DNA of 64,000 nt from Planctomonas deserti. Lineage in GTDB: Bacteria; Actinomycetota; Actinomycetes; Actinomycetales; Microbacteriaceae. Made by a program: the position numbers and the translations under genes. Positions 18,442-27,249 of this stretch are shown here, in pieces. Location: positions 62,001-126,000 of the forward strand of contig NZ_QANL01000002.1 of assembly GCF_003067705.1 (NCBI RefSeq). The letters are read 5' to 3'. The notes beneath the pieces were generated by a model. The model saw only the letters and a list, made by a program, of their open reading frames with translations. It had not been told where the DNA came from and made no database searches. The first letter of the stretch is position 1. Every line of letters starts with the position of its first letter.

Positions 18442-19295
18442 GCCGCGACCCCGCGCGACATGCGCTGCTTCAGGTAGATGTAGGCGAGCCTGCGGGCGGC
18501 GGCCATGGCCCGGGCGCGGGCGTTGCCGACGAGCACGTCGGCGCGGCTCACCACCTCCGGGTGGGTCTCGTGCATCCAGCGGTGGAAGCCGGCCGCGGCC
18601 TCGCTCTGCTGCTTGGCCAGGCGCACGCTCCACTGGCTGTCCGAGATGCGGAAGCCCGCGAGCGCCTTCGTCCCGACGCCCACGAACGAACCGCGCAGGG
18701 CGACGCGGGAGCTCGTGGTCTGGTCGATGAGGTAGGGCCAGCGGGAGTCCCACCAGCCCTCCGCCTCGAGGTCGGCGCGGCGCATCAGCACGCAACCGGG
18801 CTCGCCGAACAGGTTGGTGCCGGCGCGCACGCTGGCGCGGACGATCTCGGCGCCCAGGTGGGTGCCCACCTTGCCGCCGAGACCGCGGTCCTTGATGACC
18901 GGCCGGCTGTTCGCGTCGACGATGTCGCGGGGCGACGCCGCGATGGTGGCGTCCGGGTTGGCGTCGAGGGCCTCGACCTGGAGGCGCAGGATCTCCGGGT
19001 AGAGCAGATCATCGCCGCAGACGAGCTTCAGATAGGTGCCGCGCGCGGCCTGGCTCACCCGGTTCCAGTTGCGCAGCGCACCGCCGCCCGCCTCCGTGGT
19101 GAGCAGGGTGAAGCGCGGGTCGGACTCGTAGCGGCGCATCACCTCGGCCGTGCCGTCGGTCGACGAGTGGTCGGAGACGACCACCTCGAAGTCCGTGTAT
19201 GTCTGGGCGAGCACGGAGTCGATGGTCTCCTGCAGATAGTCGGCGTTGTTGTATGCCGGTATCACTATGGAGACGCGGGGTACCGGGTCGGTCAT
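18438..19295 (-). CDS. Glycosyltransferase family 2
   Basis: A 285-residue cytoplasmic GT2 enzyme. It begins VSIVIPAYNNADYLQETIDSV and has VSDHSSTDGT with the nucleotide-binding Asp. KLVCGDDLLYP replaces the usual DxD with GDD, a variant common in surface-polysaccharide transferases. An aromatic-rich acceptor region follows (EGWWDSRWPYLIDQ). The start ATG overlaps the stop of the GtrA gene (ATGA). Donor and acceptor are unknown. Confidence 0.87.
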   Translation of the reverse strand: MTDPVPRVSIVIPAYNNADYLQETIDSVLAQTYTDFEVVVSDHSSTDGTAEVMRRYESDPRFTLLTTEAGGGALRNWNRVSQAARGTYLKLVCGDDLLYPEILRLQVEALDANPDATIAASPRDIVDANSRPVIKDRGLGGKVGTHLGAEIVRASVRAGTNLFGEPGCVLMRRADLEAEGWWDSRWPYLIDQTTSSRVALRGSFVGVGTKALAGFRISDSQWSVRLAKQQSEAAAGFHRWMHETHPEVVSRADVLVGNARARAMAAARRLAYIYLKQRMSRGVAA

Positions 19296-19804
19296 GAGCC
19301 GGATCCTTTCGGGTCGGCGACGGTGTCCGCGGTGGCCGCGGCCGCCGGGCGGCGAAACGAGAAGCCCTTGTGCCCCACGAAGCTCATGAGCGCGGTCACG
19401 AACACGATGAGGGCCTGGGCGGGAATGACGGGGAGGCCGACGATCTCGACGAGCAGCGGCAGAAGGAGGAAGTTGACGCCGAGCGAGGCGAGGTAGACCA
19501 GCTCGAACCGGGCGAGGTCGCGGAAGAAGTGGCCCTGCACGCGGAAGACGAAGCGGCGGTAGAGGAAGAACGCGCACAGCACGGCGCAGACGTGCGCGCA
19601 GGCGAGCGTCGCGAAGTAGCCGAAGCGCACCCCGACGGTCAGCTCGAAGAACACGAAGAGCAGGAAGCCGATGGCGGTGTTGGCGCCGCCGACGAGCAGG
19701 AACGCAACCTTCTGGTTCTTGACGATGCGGAGCAGCGGCCCCGCCGCTCCGGTCATGCCCGCGGGCGGCGCCGGGATGCCGGTGGCGTCGTCGTCCGCTG
19801 TCAT
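19292..19804 (-). CDS. GtrA-family membrane protein
   Basis: A 170-residue protein with four membrane segments (FLLVGGANTAIGFLLFVFFEL, FATLACAHVCAVLCAFFLY, ELVYLASLGVNFLLLPLLVE, QALIVFVTALMSFVGHK) and the GtrA hallmarks YRRFVF and HKGFSF. It probably helps move a polyprenyl-phosphate sugar across the membrane together with the GtrB-like enzyme at 17398-18441. ATG 19804 has aggac 4-8 bases before it. It stands 71 bases downstream of the ABC ATPase gene. Confidence 0.85.
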   Translation of the reverse strand: MTADDDATGIPAPPAGMTGAAGPLLRIVKNQKVAFLLVGGANTAIGFLLFVFFELTVGVRFGYFATLACAHVCAVLCAFFLYRRFVFRVQGHFFRDLARFELVYLASLGVNFLLLPLLVEIVGLPVIPAQALIVFVTALMSFVGHKGFSFRRPAAAATADTVADPKGSGS

Positions 19805-19875
19805 CTGTCCTGCATTCCTCGTCGCGCTTGCGCTGTCCGTCACGATACAGGCTGCGTCAGGCGCAGCCGGGACGG

Positions 19876-20631
19876 CTAGCGTGCGCGCATTCTCTCGACG
19901 GCCTCGGTGGCGTCGCCATCGAACGCGAGCGTGCCCTGGTCGACCAGGATGCCCCGGTCGCAGAGCCTCGCCACCATGTCGAGGTCGTGGCTGACCACCA
20001 CGAGCGTCTTGCCCTGCTGGTGCAGCTCGCGGATGCGGTCGAGGCACTTGCGCTGGAACGGCTCGTCGCCCACCGACAGGATCTCGTCCACGAGCAGGAT
20101 GTCGACCTCGGTGTGGATCGCGACCGAGAACGCGAGGCGCAGAAACATACCGGAGGAGTAGTGCTTTACCTCGGTGTCGATGAACTTCTCGATCTCGGAG
20201 AAGGCGACGATGTCGTCGAAGCGCTCGTCGATCTCGGACTTGCTCATGCCGAGGATGGCCGCGTTCAGGTAGATGTTCTCCCGGCCGGACAGGTCCGGGT
20301 GGAAGCCGGCGCCCACCTCGATGAGCCCGGCGACCCGGCCCCGGGTGCGGATGGCGCCCGCGTCGGGGCGGAGCACGCCGCTGATGAGCTTGAGCAGGGT
20401 CGACTTCCCCGACCCGTTGAAGCCGAGCAGGGCGACGGACTCCCCCTGCTGGATGGTGAAGCTCACGTCCTTCAGGGCATCGAAGGTTGAGGCGAGGGGC
20501 TTGCGGCGCACGGCCGCGATGACCGTCTCCTTGATGGAGTGCGTGTGCCGGAAGAGGAACGTCTTGCGGACGCCGTCCACGATGATGCTCGCGGAGTTCG
20601 ACGTCGCGACGTCGTCAGAGGTCCTGGGCAA
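19876..20631 (-). CDS. ABC transporter ATP-binding protein, polysaccharide export type (Wzt/TagH/RfbE-like)
   Basis: A 251-residue nucleotide-binding subunit of an ABC-2 exporter for lipid-linked glycans. The Walker A is GFNGSGKST and the Walker B is DILLVDEILSVGDEPF, the characteristic extended form of Wzt/TagH proteins. The signature helix reads HYSSGMFLRLAFS, replacing LSGGQ as usual in this subfamily, and HDLDMVARL holds the switch His. No C-terminal carbohydrate-binding domain is present. The start is uncertain: TTG 20631 overlaps the permease stop by 17 bases. Confidence 0.93.
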   Translation of the reverse strand: MPRTSDDVATSNSASIIVDGVRKTFLFRHTHSIKETVIAAVRRKPLASTFDALKDVSFTIQQGESVALLGFNGSGKSTLLKLISGVLRPDAGAIRTRGRVAGLIEVGAGFHPDLSGRENIYLNAAILGMSKSEIDERFDDIVAFSEIEKFIDTEVKHYSSGMFLRLAFSVAIHTEVDILLVDEILSVGDEPFQRKCLDRIRELHQQGKTLVVVSHDLDMVARLCDRGILVDQGTLAFDGDATEAVERMRAR

Positions 20632-21487
20632 AGCGCCCCTCCAGTCTGCGGAAGACGAGCTGGCCGAGGGCGAGCGCGAGGAGGGAGACGACGAGGCCGA
20701 TGACGCCGTAGAGGTAGAGGTTCTCCTGCAGCTCGCCGCGGCCGTCCGTCGTCGGGTACCAGAAGCCGGCGTGGAACAGGCCGACCGCCGCCGTGAGCGG
20801 GTTCAGCTGGTACAGCACGAGCGCCCAGTCGGGCACGACGTCGCGCACCTGCGAGATCTGGTAGAGCACGGGGGAGGCCCAGGTCGCCACCATGATGATC
20901 AGGTCGACGAAGTTCTGCGAGTCGCGGAACGACACGTTCGCGGCGCCGAACAACATGCCGAGCCCGGTCGCGAGGGTGAGCACGATGAGCGTCGCGAGGA
21001 AGATGCCGAGCACCTGCAGCGGCTGCGGCGACCACCCGAAGAAGAGGCACACCACGAACAGGATGACCACCTGGGGCAGGAAGTTGATCAGCGCGACGAT
21101 CGACGACGAGACCGGGAACAGCTCGCGCGGCAGGTAGATCTTCTTGATCAGGGCGCCGTTGTCCACGAGGGAGCGGGTCGCGTTGCCGAACGCCTCCATG
21201 AAGACGTTGATGACGACGATGCCCGAGAAGAGGTAGATCGGGAAGTTGATGACGGCGTCGTTCAGCCGGAGGAAGACGCCGATCGCGAGGAAGAAGACGA
21301 TGAACTGGGCGAGCGGCTTGACGTACGACCAGAGCCAGCCGAGCACGGAGCCGCGGTAGCGGACCTGCACCTCCTTGCGCACGAGCAGCGACAGAAGGTA
21401 GCGGCGGCGGAACACGTCGACCAGGCCGGCGCCGCGCCCTGGCTCGACGAAGCCGCGAAGGCTCGGGGAATCCGTGGTGCGTGACAA
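20615..21487 (-). CDS. ABC-2 polysaccharide exporter permease (Wzm/TagG-like)
   Basis: A 290-residue permease with six predicted membrane segments (for example AQFIVFFLAIGVFL, IYLFSGIVVINVFMEAF, ALINFLPQVVILFVVCLFF, LGIFLATLIVLTLATGLGML). The N-terminal amphipathic region LLVRKEVQVRYRGSVLGWLWS is the hallmark of Wzm/TagG/RfbA permeases. It pairs with the ATPase just downstream. The start is TTG 21487 with AAAGGACC a few bases before it. A TACAAT box at 21554-21549 fits a promoter with a leader of about 55 bases. It is the first gene of the minus-strand operon 21487-16445. Confidence 0.92.
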   Translation of the reverse strand: MSRTTDSPSLRGFVEPGRGAGLVDVFRRRYLLSLLVRKEVQVRYRGSVLGWLWSYVKPLAQFIVFFLAIGVFLRLNDAVINFPIYLFSGIVVINVFMEAFGNATRSLVDNGALIKKIYLPRELFPVSSSIVALINFLPQVVILFVVCLFFGWSPQPLQVLGIFLATLIVLTLATGLGMLFGAANVSFRDSQNFVDLIIMVATWASPVLYQISQVRDVVPDWALVLYQLNPLTAAVGLFHAGFWYPTTDGRGELQENLYLYGVIGLVVSLLALALGQLVFRRLEGRFAQDL

Positions 21488-21548
21488 ACGTGGTCCTTTT
21501 CTGTTCGCCCACGTGCGCGCTCGGCTGCGGGGTCCGTGACTGCAGTCG

Positions 21549-21554
21549 ATTGTA
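21549..21554 (-). promoter_or_regulatory. -10 element of the ABC exporter operon
   Basis: TACAAT on the minus strand at 21554-21549, about 60 bases before the TTG start. It would read the six-gene operon ending at 16445. No clear -35 is seen. Confidence 0.4.
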
Positions 21555-21652
21555 GCTACTGCTGCACGAGCGCCGAGCGAGTGCCCGTCGCGCCCGGCGC
21601 CCTGTGCGGGGACAGGGGCCGCGGATGCCGCTCGCGTTAGGGTATGAGTCTC

Positions 21653-22618
21653 ATGTCAGTGCTCCCTCCGCCGCCCCGTGTGGTCGCCGTGATCGTCGCG
21701 TACAACAGGAGGCAGCTTCTCGTCGAGGCCCTCGAGGCCGTGGTCGCCCAGACTCTTCCGCTCGCGGCCGTCGTCGTCGTCGACAACGCCTCGACCGACG
21801 GCTCCGCCGACGCGGCCCGTGCGGCACTGCCCACGGCGGACGTCGTGACGCTCGTCCGGAACACCGGGGGCGCCGGTGGCTTCGCCGCCGGGATGGCCCG
21901 GGCGCTGACGGAGCACGCGGCCGAGTGGATTTGGGTCATGGACGACGACACCATCCCGACGCCCACCGCGCTCGAGGAGCTCGTCCGGGCGGTCCGGTCC
22001 GGTCCGGGCGTCGCGCTCGCCGGCTCCCGCGTCGTGTGGACCGACGGCCGCGACCATCCCATGAACACCCCGCGCACCCGTCCGTTCGTGGGCTCGGCCG
22101 AGCGCGACGCGGCCGCGTCCTCCGGGTACGTGCCCGTGCGCAGCTCCTCCTTCGTCTCCATGCTCGTGGACGCGGACGCCGTGCGGCGCCTTGGCCTCCC
22201 CATCGCCGACTACTTCATCTGGAACGACGACTTCGAGTTCTCCACCCGGCTGCTCCGCGGGGCGCGCGGGCTGTTCGTGCCGCAGAGCGTCGTGGTGCAC
22301 AAGACCGCGAAGCTCGGCTCGACCGACGTCGACCCGGGGGAGCGGTTCTACTACGAGGTGCGCAACAAGCTCTGGCTGCTGCTGCACTCGCGCGGACTGT
22401 CGCCGGCCGAGAAGCTGCTCTACGGCGGGGCGACGGTCGTGCGGAGCGCCAGGACGATCCTGCGCTCGCGGAACCGCGGCCTCCTCCTGCGGATGCTGGC
22501 CGCCGGGCTGAAGCGCGGGCTCACGGGGCGCCCGCAGTCGAACGCCCGCTCGCTCGCCGGGCTCGGACCCGTGACCGACGCGGTGGTCGCCATCGAGTCC
22601 GGGGCCGGCCGTGGCTAG
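21653..22618 (+). CDS. Glycosyltransferase family 2 (rhamnosyl/galactofuranosyl-transferase-like)
   Basis: A 321-residue GT2 enzyme. It begins VVAVIVAYNRRQLLVEAL, has VVDNASTDGSADAAR, NTGGAGGFAAGM and the catalytic WVMDDDTIP. The later DYFIWNDDFEFSTR holds the catalytic-base region. The NxGGAGG plus WNDD combination is typical of the GlfT1/rhamnosyltransferase branch of GT2. ATG 21653 is preferred over 21644 because TAGGGT at 21638-21643 would abut the latter. It overlaps the next GT2 gene by 8 bases. Confidence 0.88.
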   Translation: MSVLPPPPRVVAVIVAYNRRQLLVEALEAVVAQTLPLAAVVVVDNASTDGSADAARAALPTADVVTLVRNTGGAGGFAAGMARALTEHAAEWIWVMDDDTIPTPTALEELVRAVRSGPGVALAGSRVVWTDGRDHPMNTPRTRPFVGSAERDAAASSGYVPVRSSSFVSMLVDADAVRRLGLPIADYFIWNDDFEFSTRLLRGARGLFVPQSVVVHKTAKLGSTDVDPGERFYYEVRNKLWLLLHSRGLSPAEKLLYGGATVVRSARTILRSRNRGLLLRMLAAGLKRGLTGRPQSNARSLAGLGPVTDAVVAIESGAGRG

Positions 22619-23450
22619 CGAGAAGTTCTCCCTCCTCCTCCCCGTGTACTCCGGGGACAAGCCGGCGTACCTCGAGCGCGCCTTCCGCAGCTCCGTTCCC
22701 GAGCAGACGCAGCGCCCGGACGACGTGGTGATCGTGCAGGACGGCCCGGTGCCGTACGACCTGAGCCGCTGCATCGAGGCGATCGTCGAGTCCTCTCCCG
22801 TGCCGGTCCGGCTCGTGGTGCTTCGGGAGAACCGCGGCCTCGCCGTCGCGCTCGAGACCGGGCTCGACGCGTGCGAGCACGAGGTCGTCGCCCGGATGGA
22901 CGCCGACGACATCTCGCTGCCGGAGCGGTTCGCCCGGCAGATGGTCGAGATGGAGGCCGGGCTCGACCTGATCGGCACGGGCATGTTCGAGTTCGCCGAC
23001 GAGGTCGGCACCATCGTCGGCCGCCGGGTGCCGCCGACGGGCCAGTCGGCCATCGAGCACTACGCACGCTTCGCCGATCCCTTCAACCACCCCACCGTGG
23101 TGTACCGGAAGGCCGCCGTGCGGAAGGCGGGCGGCTACACCGACATCGGGCTCATGGAGGACTACTCGCTGTTCGCCCGGATGATCCACACCGGCGCGCG
23201 CGTGGAGAACATCCCCGACCCGCTGGTCATGTACCGGGTGAGCGACGGCGCCTACGCGCGCCGGGGCGGTCTCGCGCAGCTGCGCGCGGAGCTCCGCCTG
23301 CAGCGCGAGTTCCGCCGGCTGCGCTTCACGACCCCCTACGAGGCGGTGCGCAACGTCGCCGTGCGCGGCTCGTACCGGCTGGTGCCGGAGGGCGTGCGCC
23401 GCGCCGCCTACCGCCGGGTCATCGCGACCGGCCGCTTCGCCCGTCGCTGA
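22611..23450 (+). CDS. Glycosyltransferase family 2 (AmsE-like)
   Basis: A 279-residue GT2 enzyme with FSLLLPVYSGDKPAYLERAF at the N-terminus, VVIVQDGPVP, VVLRENRGLAVALETGL and the metal motif ARMDADDISLPERF. FNHPTVVYRKAAVRKAGGY and EDYSLFARM match the AmsE/WcaA group that acts in exopolysaccharide synthesis. The GTG start lies 8 bases inside the previous gene, so the two are coupled. A 146-base gap with its own promoter separates it from glf. Confidence 0.87.
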   Translation: MASEKFSLLLPVYSGDKPAYLERAFRSSVPEQTQRPDDVVIVQDGPVPYDLSRCIEAIVESSPVPVRLVVLRENRGLAVALETGLDACEHEVVARMDADDISLPERFARQMVEMEAGLDLIGTGMFEFADEVGTIVGRRVPPTGQSAIEHYARFADPFNHPTVVYRKAAVRKAGGYTDIGLMEDYSLFARMIHTGARVENIPDPLVMYRVSDGAYARRGGLAQLRAELRLQREFRRLRFTTPYEAVRNVAVRGSYRLVPEGVRRAAYRRVIATGRFARR

Positions 23451-23552
23451 CCCGGTTCGCCCGACCGATCCGCGGCCCGGGCGGTGCACGACCGGCCGAC
23501 CGGATCCGGCCGTGCCCCCGCGCGCGTGCAGGGGGCGCCGGGATTCGTTGGG

Positions 23553-24754
<1,202 letters not shown>

Positions 24755-24791
24755 ACCGGCCGGGCGGCCCGACCGCCCTCGGCCACGAACG

Positions 24792-24828
24792 CGAATGCCG
24801 CCCTCCCCATCGGGGAGGGCGGCATTCG
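24792..24828. terminator. Bidirectional hairpin terminator between glf and the membrane-protein gene
   Basis: A 17-bp perfect stem (24792-24808 with 24812-24828) and a 3-base loop (atc). It separates the convergent ends of glf and the minus-strand operon that ends at 24868. Confidence 0.85.
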
Positions 24829-24867
24829 TCGTTGCGGGGCGCGTTCGGCCCGCTCGACCCGGCGCGC

Positions 24868-27249
24868 TTACCGGGCGCCGGCCGCCACGCCGTCGGACCG
24901 GCTCTCGGCGGCGTCCTCGGCGCGCGCGCCGGGCTCGTTGCGGTCGCGCCTGCGCCGGAGGCGCCGCGCGAGCGGGGCGAGTGCGAGGCCGACGGTGAGC
25001 AGAAGCGCGAGCACCATGGAGGACACGATGAGGGTCCACGCGGGCGGGAGGAAGCGCACGGTCACCGTGTCGCCGATGGACGCCTCGTCGAGGTTCACCG
25101 TCAGCAGGTAGCCACGGAGGGGGTCGCCGAGCGTGCCGCCGTCGACGGTGTAGCCGGGCCAGGAGAGGCGGCTGAGGGCGACCTCGCCGCCGCCCGCGGG
25201 CACCGCGTCGACGCGGACCCGCAGGGTCTCGTCGTCCGAGCTGAGCTGGGTGACCTGCGTCCCCTCCGACTGCCAGACCACGCCGCCGGCCGGCTCCGGC
25301 TCGTCCTCGCGCACCCAGAGCACGGCGTCGTCGTCGACGTCCACCTGCTGCCAGCCCGAGGGCACGGGGCGCGACGCAAGCTCCTGCTCCGTCTCCTCGG
25401 GCTCGCGCAGGATCTGCACGGTGTCGATGGAGAGGAGGTCGACGACGCGCTCGCCGGTCTCCTCGTCCGTCGAGAAGAGCTTGTCGACGGAGTCGGCGCA
25501 GGACACGCCGGTGTGGTTCATGCAGAGGTCGAGCGCGTAGCTCAGGTACTGGACCGGCGTGTACAGGTTGTGCACCGGGGTGGGGTTCAGGTACCAGCTG
25601 TTCGAGAGCAGGGTCTCCTCGAGCACATCGTCGCCGAGGCCGTACGGCGAGCCGACGACGAAGGCCTCGCCCTTCGCGCCGTCGAGCTGGGTCGTGTACT
25701 CGGCGCTCTCGTCGGGGGAGAGCAGACCGGAGCGCAGGTTGGGCGCGAAGGCCCGCGCCTGCACGACGACCACGACGAGCGTGATCGCCGCGATCGCCAC
25801 CGCGGCCGTCGCGGTGCGGCGGGAGAAGAGGGCCGGAAGCATGCGCTTCACCCGTCCCGTGCCGTGGGCGAGGATCAGCCAGACCAGGAGCACGCCCGCC
25901 GCGGCGATGAGGGTCGAGAGCGCGTGCGCGCGCCACCACGCGGGGACCTGACTGTTCGCCAGCCAGCCGCCGGCCACCACGAGGGAGAGGGCCACCGCGA
26001 GCCGCGTGCGGCTGAGCGGCGTGGCAGGGGCCCGGCTGAGCAGGACCGCGAGCACCACGATGCTGAGCAGCGCGACCCAGGGCACGACCCGGGCGGGGAA
26101 CTGCAGCGGCCCGAGGCGGCCGGGTCCCACCACGAACGCGAGGGCGAGCGCGAACATCACGAAGAGGCTCGTCGTGCGGGTCCGGAGCGCGCGGAAGCGG
26201 CCGTAGTCGACGAAGGCGAACAGGGGCAGGAACCAGGCGATGTAGAGCAGCGGCTCGGCGCTGAAGCGACCCCACCACCCGGACAGGTCCACCCGGCCGC
26301 TGGCGACGGCGGAGGACGCCAGGCCGGTGAGCGTGGCGACCATGAAGCCGTCGTTGTCGATGCCGCTCGCACGGGCCGTGACGCCCGCGGTGAGCACGCC
26401 GGGCAGGTACACGGCGAGGGCGACGAGACCGAGGATCACGCCCGTGACCAGCACGGTGACGAGGGACCGCCAGCGGCGGTGCACGACGACCTCGACGATC
26501 AGGGCGATGAACAGCAGCACCAGCAGGATCGTGCCGTGCACGTAGCCGATCGTCACGAGGAAGAAGCCGAAGACCACGGGCACGAGCGGGCTCCCGCCGG
26601 CCCAGATCATGCGGCGCAGGCCCCACGCGACCCAGGGGAAGAAGGCCCAGACGAAGAGGTTGGTCACCCAGGAGGGCGCGTCCATGTAGAACGTGAAGCC
26701 GCCGAGCGGCGCCGCGATGGCGGCCACGAAGGCGAGCGGCTGGTTCGCGCCGTAGCCCCGGGCCATGAGGTAGGTGCCGCCCGCGGCGAAGCCCAGGAAC
26801 GCGATCTTGATCGCGCTCACGATCACGAGCGCGTTCGGCGTGAGGTAGACGAGCACGCTGATCAAGAGGATGAGCGGGTTCCACAGCCCCCACTGCCCCT
26901 CCGCGGCGTGGTTGCCCGCCATCCAGCTGTCGGCGCTGAAGAGCGGCCACTGGCCGGCGAGCACGGACCGGCCGATCTCCCACCAGATGCCGTAGGCGCC
27001 GTCCTGCGTGTCGGCGAAGAAGTAGAAGCGGTCGTTGAAGACCAGGGGCACGAGCGACGCGACGAGCACGAAGGCGACCGCGGCGATGGCCCACCAGGGG
27101 TTCGACGTGCGTGCGGCGACGGCCGGCTCGGCTGATGCCGTCATGAGGATCTCCTGCGGGGTCTGCTGGGTCGACGGGTTCTTCGGGGTCTTCGGGGTCT
27201 GCTGAGGCGCCGGGGCTGAAGCGCCCGCGCCAGGGTACACGGTGGCCAT
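24868..27249 (-). CDS. Large polytopic membrane protein, YfhO/GT-C-like
   Basis: A 793-residue protein with about a dozen membrane segments in the first 500 residues, an extracellular-type domain (about 540-740), a last membrane helix (TLIVSSMVLALLLTVGLALA) and a basic tail. The N-terminal region (DTQDGAYGIWWE, PLFSADSWMAGNHAAEGQWG, LWNPLILLISV) resembles YfhO-type GT-C membrane proteins, proposed to transfer sugars from lipid carriers outside the membrane. It ends the operon with the GlfT2-like genes. Two starts are possible: ATG 27249, overlapping the upstream stop by one base with AAAGG before it, and ATG 27144 with a perfect AGGAG. The extra 35 residues are Pro/Gln/Thr-rich. Confidence 0.75.
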   Translation of the reverse strand: MATVYPGAGASAPAPQQTPKTPKNPSTQQTPQEILMTASAEPAVAARTSNPWWAIAAVAFVLVASLVPLVFNDRFYFFADTQDGAYGIWWEIGRSVLAGQWPLFSADSWMAGNHAAEGQWGLWNPLILLISVLVYLTPNALVIVSAIKIAFLGFAAGGTYLMARGYGANQPLAFVAAIAAPLGGFTFYMDAPSWVTNLFVWAFFPWVAWGLRRMIWAGGSPLVPVVFGFFLVTIGYVHGTILLVLLFIALIVEVVVHRRWRSLVTVLVTGVILGLVALAVYLPGVLTAGVTARASGIDNDGFMVATLTGLASSAVASGRVDLSGWWGRFSAEPLLYIAWFLPLFAFVDYGRFRALRTRTTSLFVMFALALAFVVGPGRLGPLQFPARVVPWVALLSIVVLAVLLSRAPATPLSRTRLAVALSLVVAGGWLANSQVPAWWRAHALSTLIAAAGVLLVWLILAHGTGRVKRMLPALFSRRTATAAVAIAAITLVVVVVQARAFAPNLRSGLLSPDESAEYTTQLDGAKGEAFVVGSPYGLGDDVLEETLLSNSWYLNPTPVHNLYTPVQYLSYALDLCMNHTGVSCADSVDKLFSTDEETGERVVDLLSIDTVQILREPEETEQELASRPVPSGWQQVDVDDDAVLWVREDEPEPAGGVVWQSEGTQVTQLSSDDETLRVRVDAVPAGGGEVALSRLSWPGYTVDGGTLGDPLRGYLLTVNLDEASIGDTVTVRFLPPAWTLIVSSMVLALLLTVGLALAPLARRLRRRRDRNEPGARAEDAAESRSDGVAAGAR

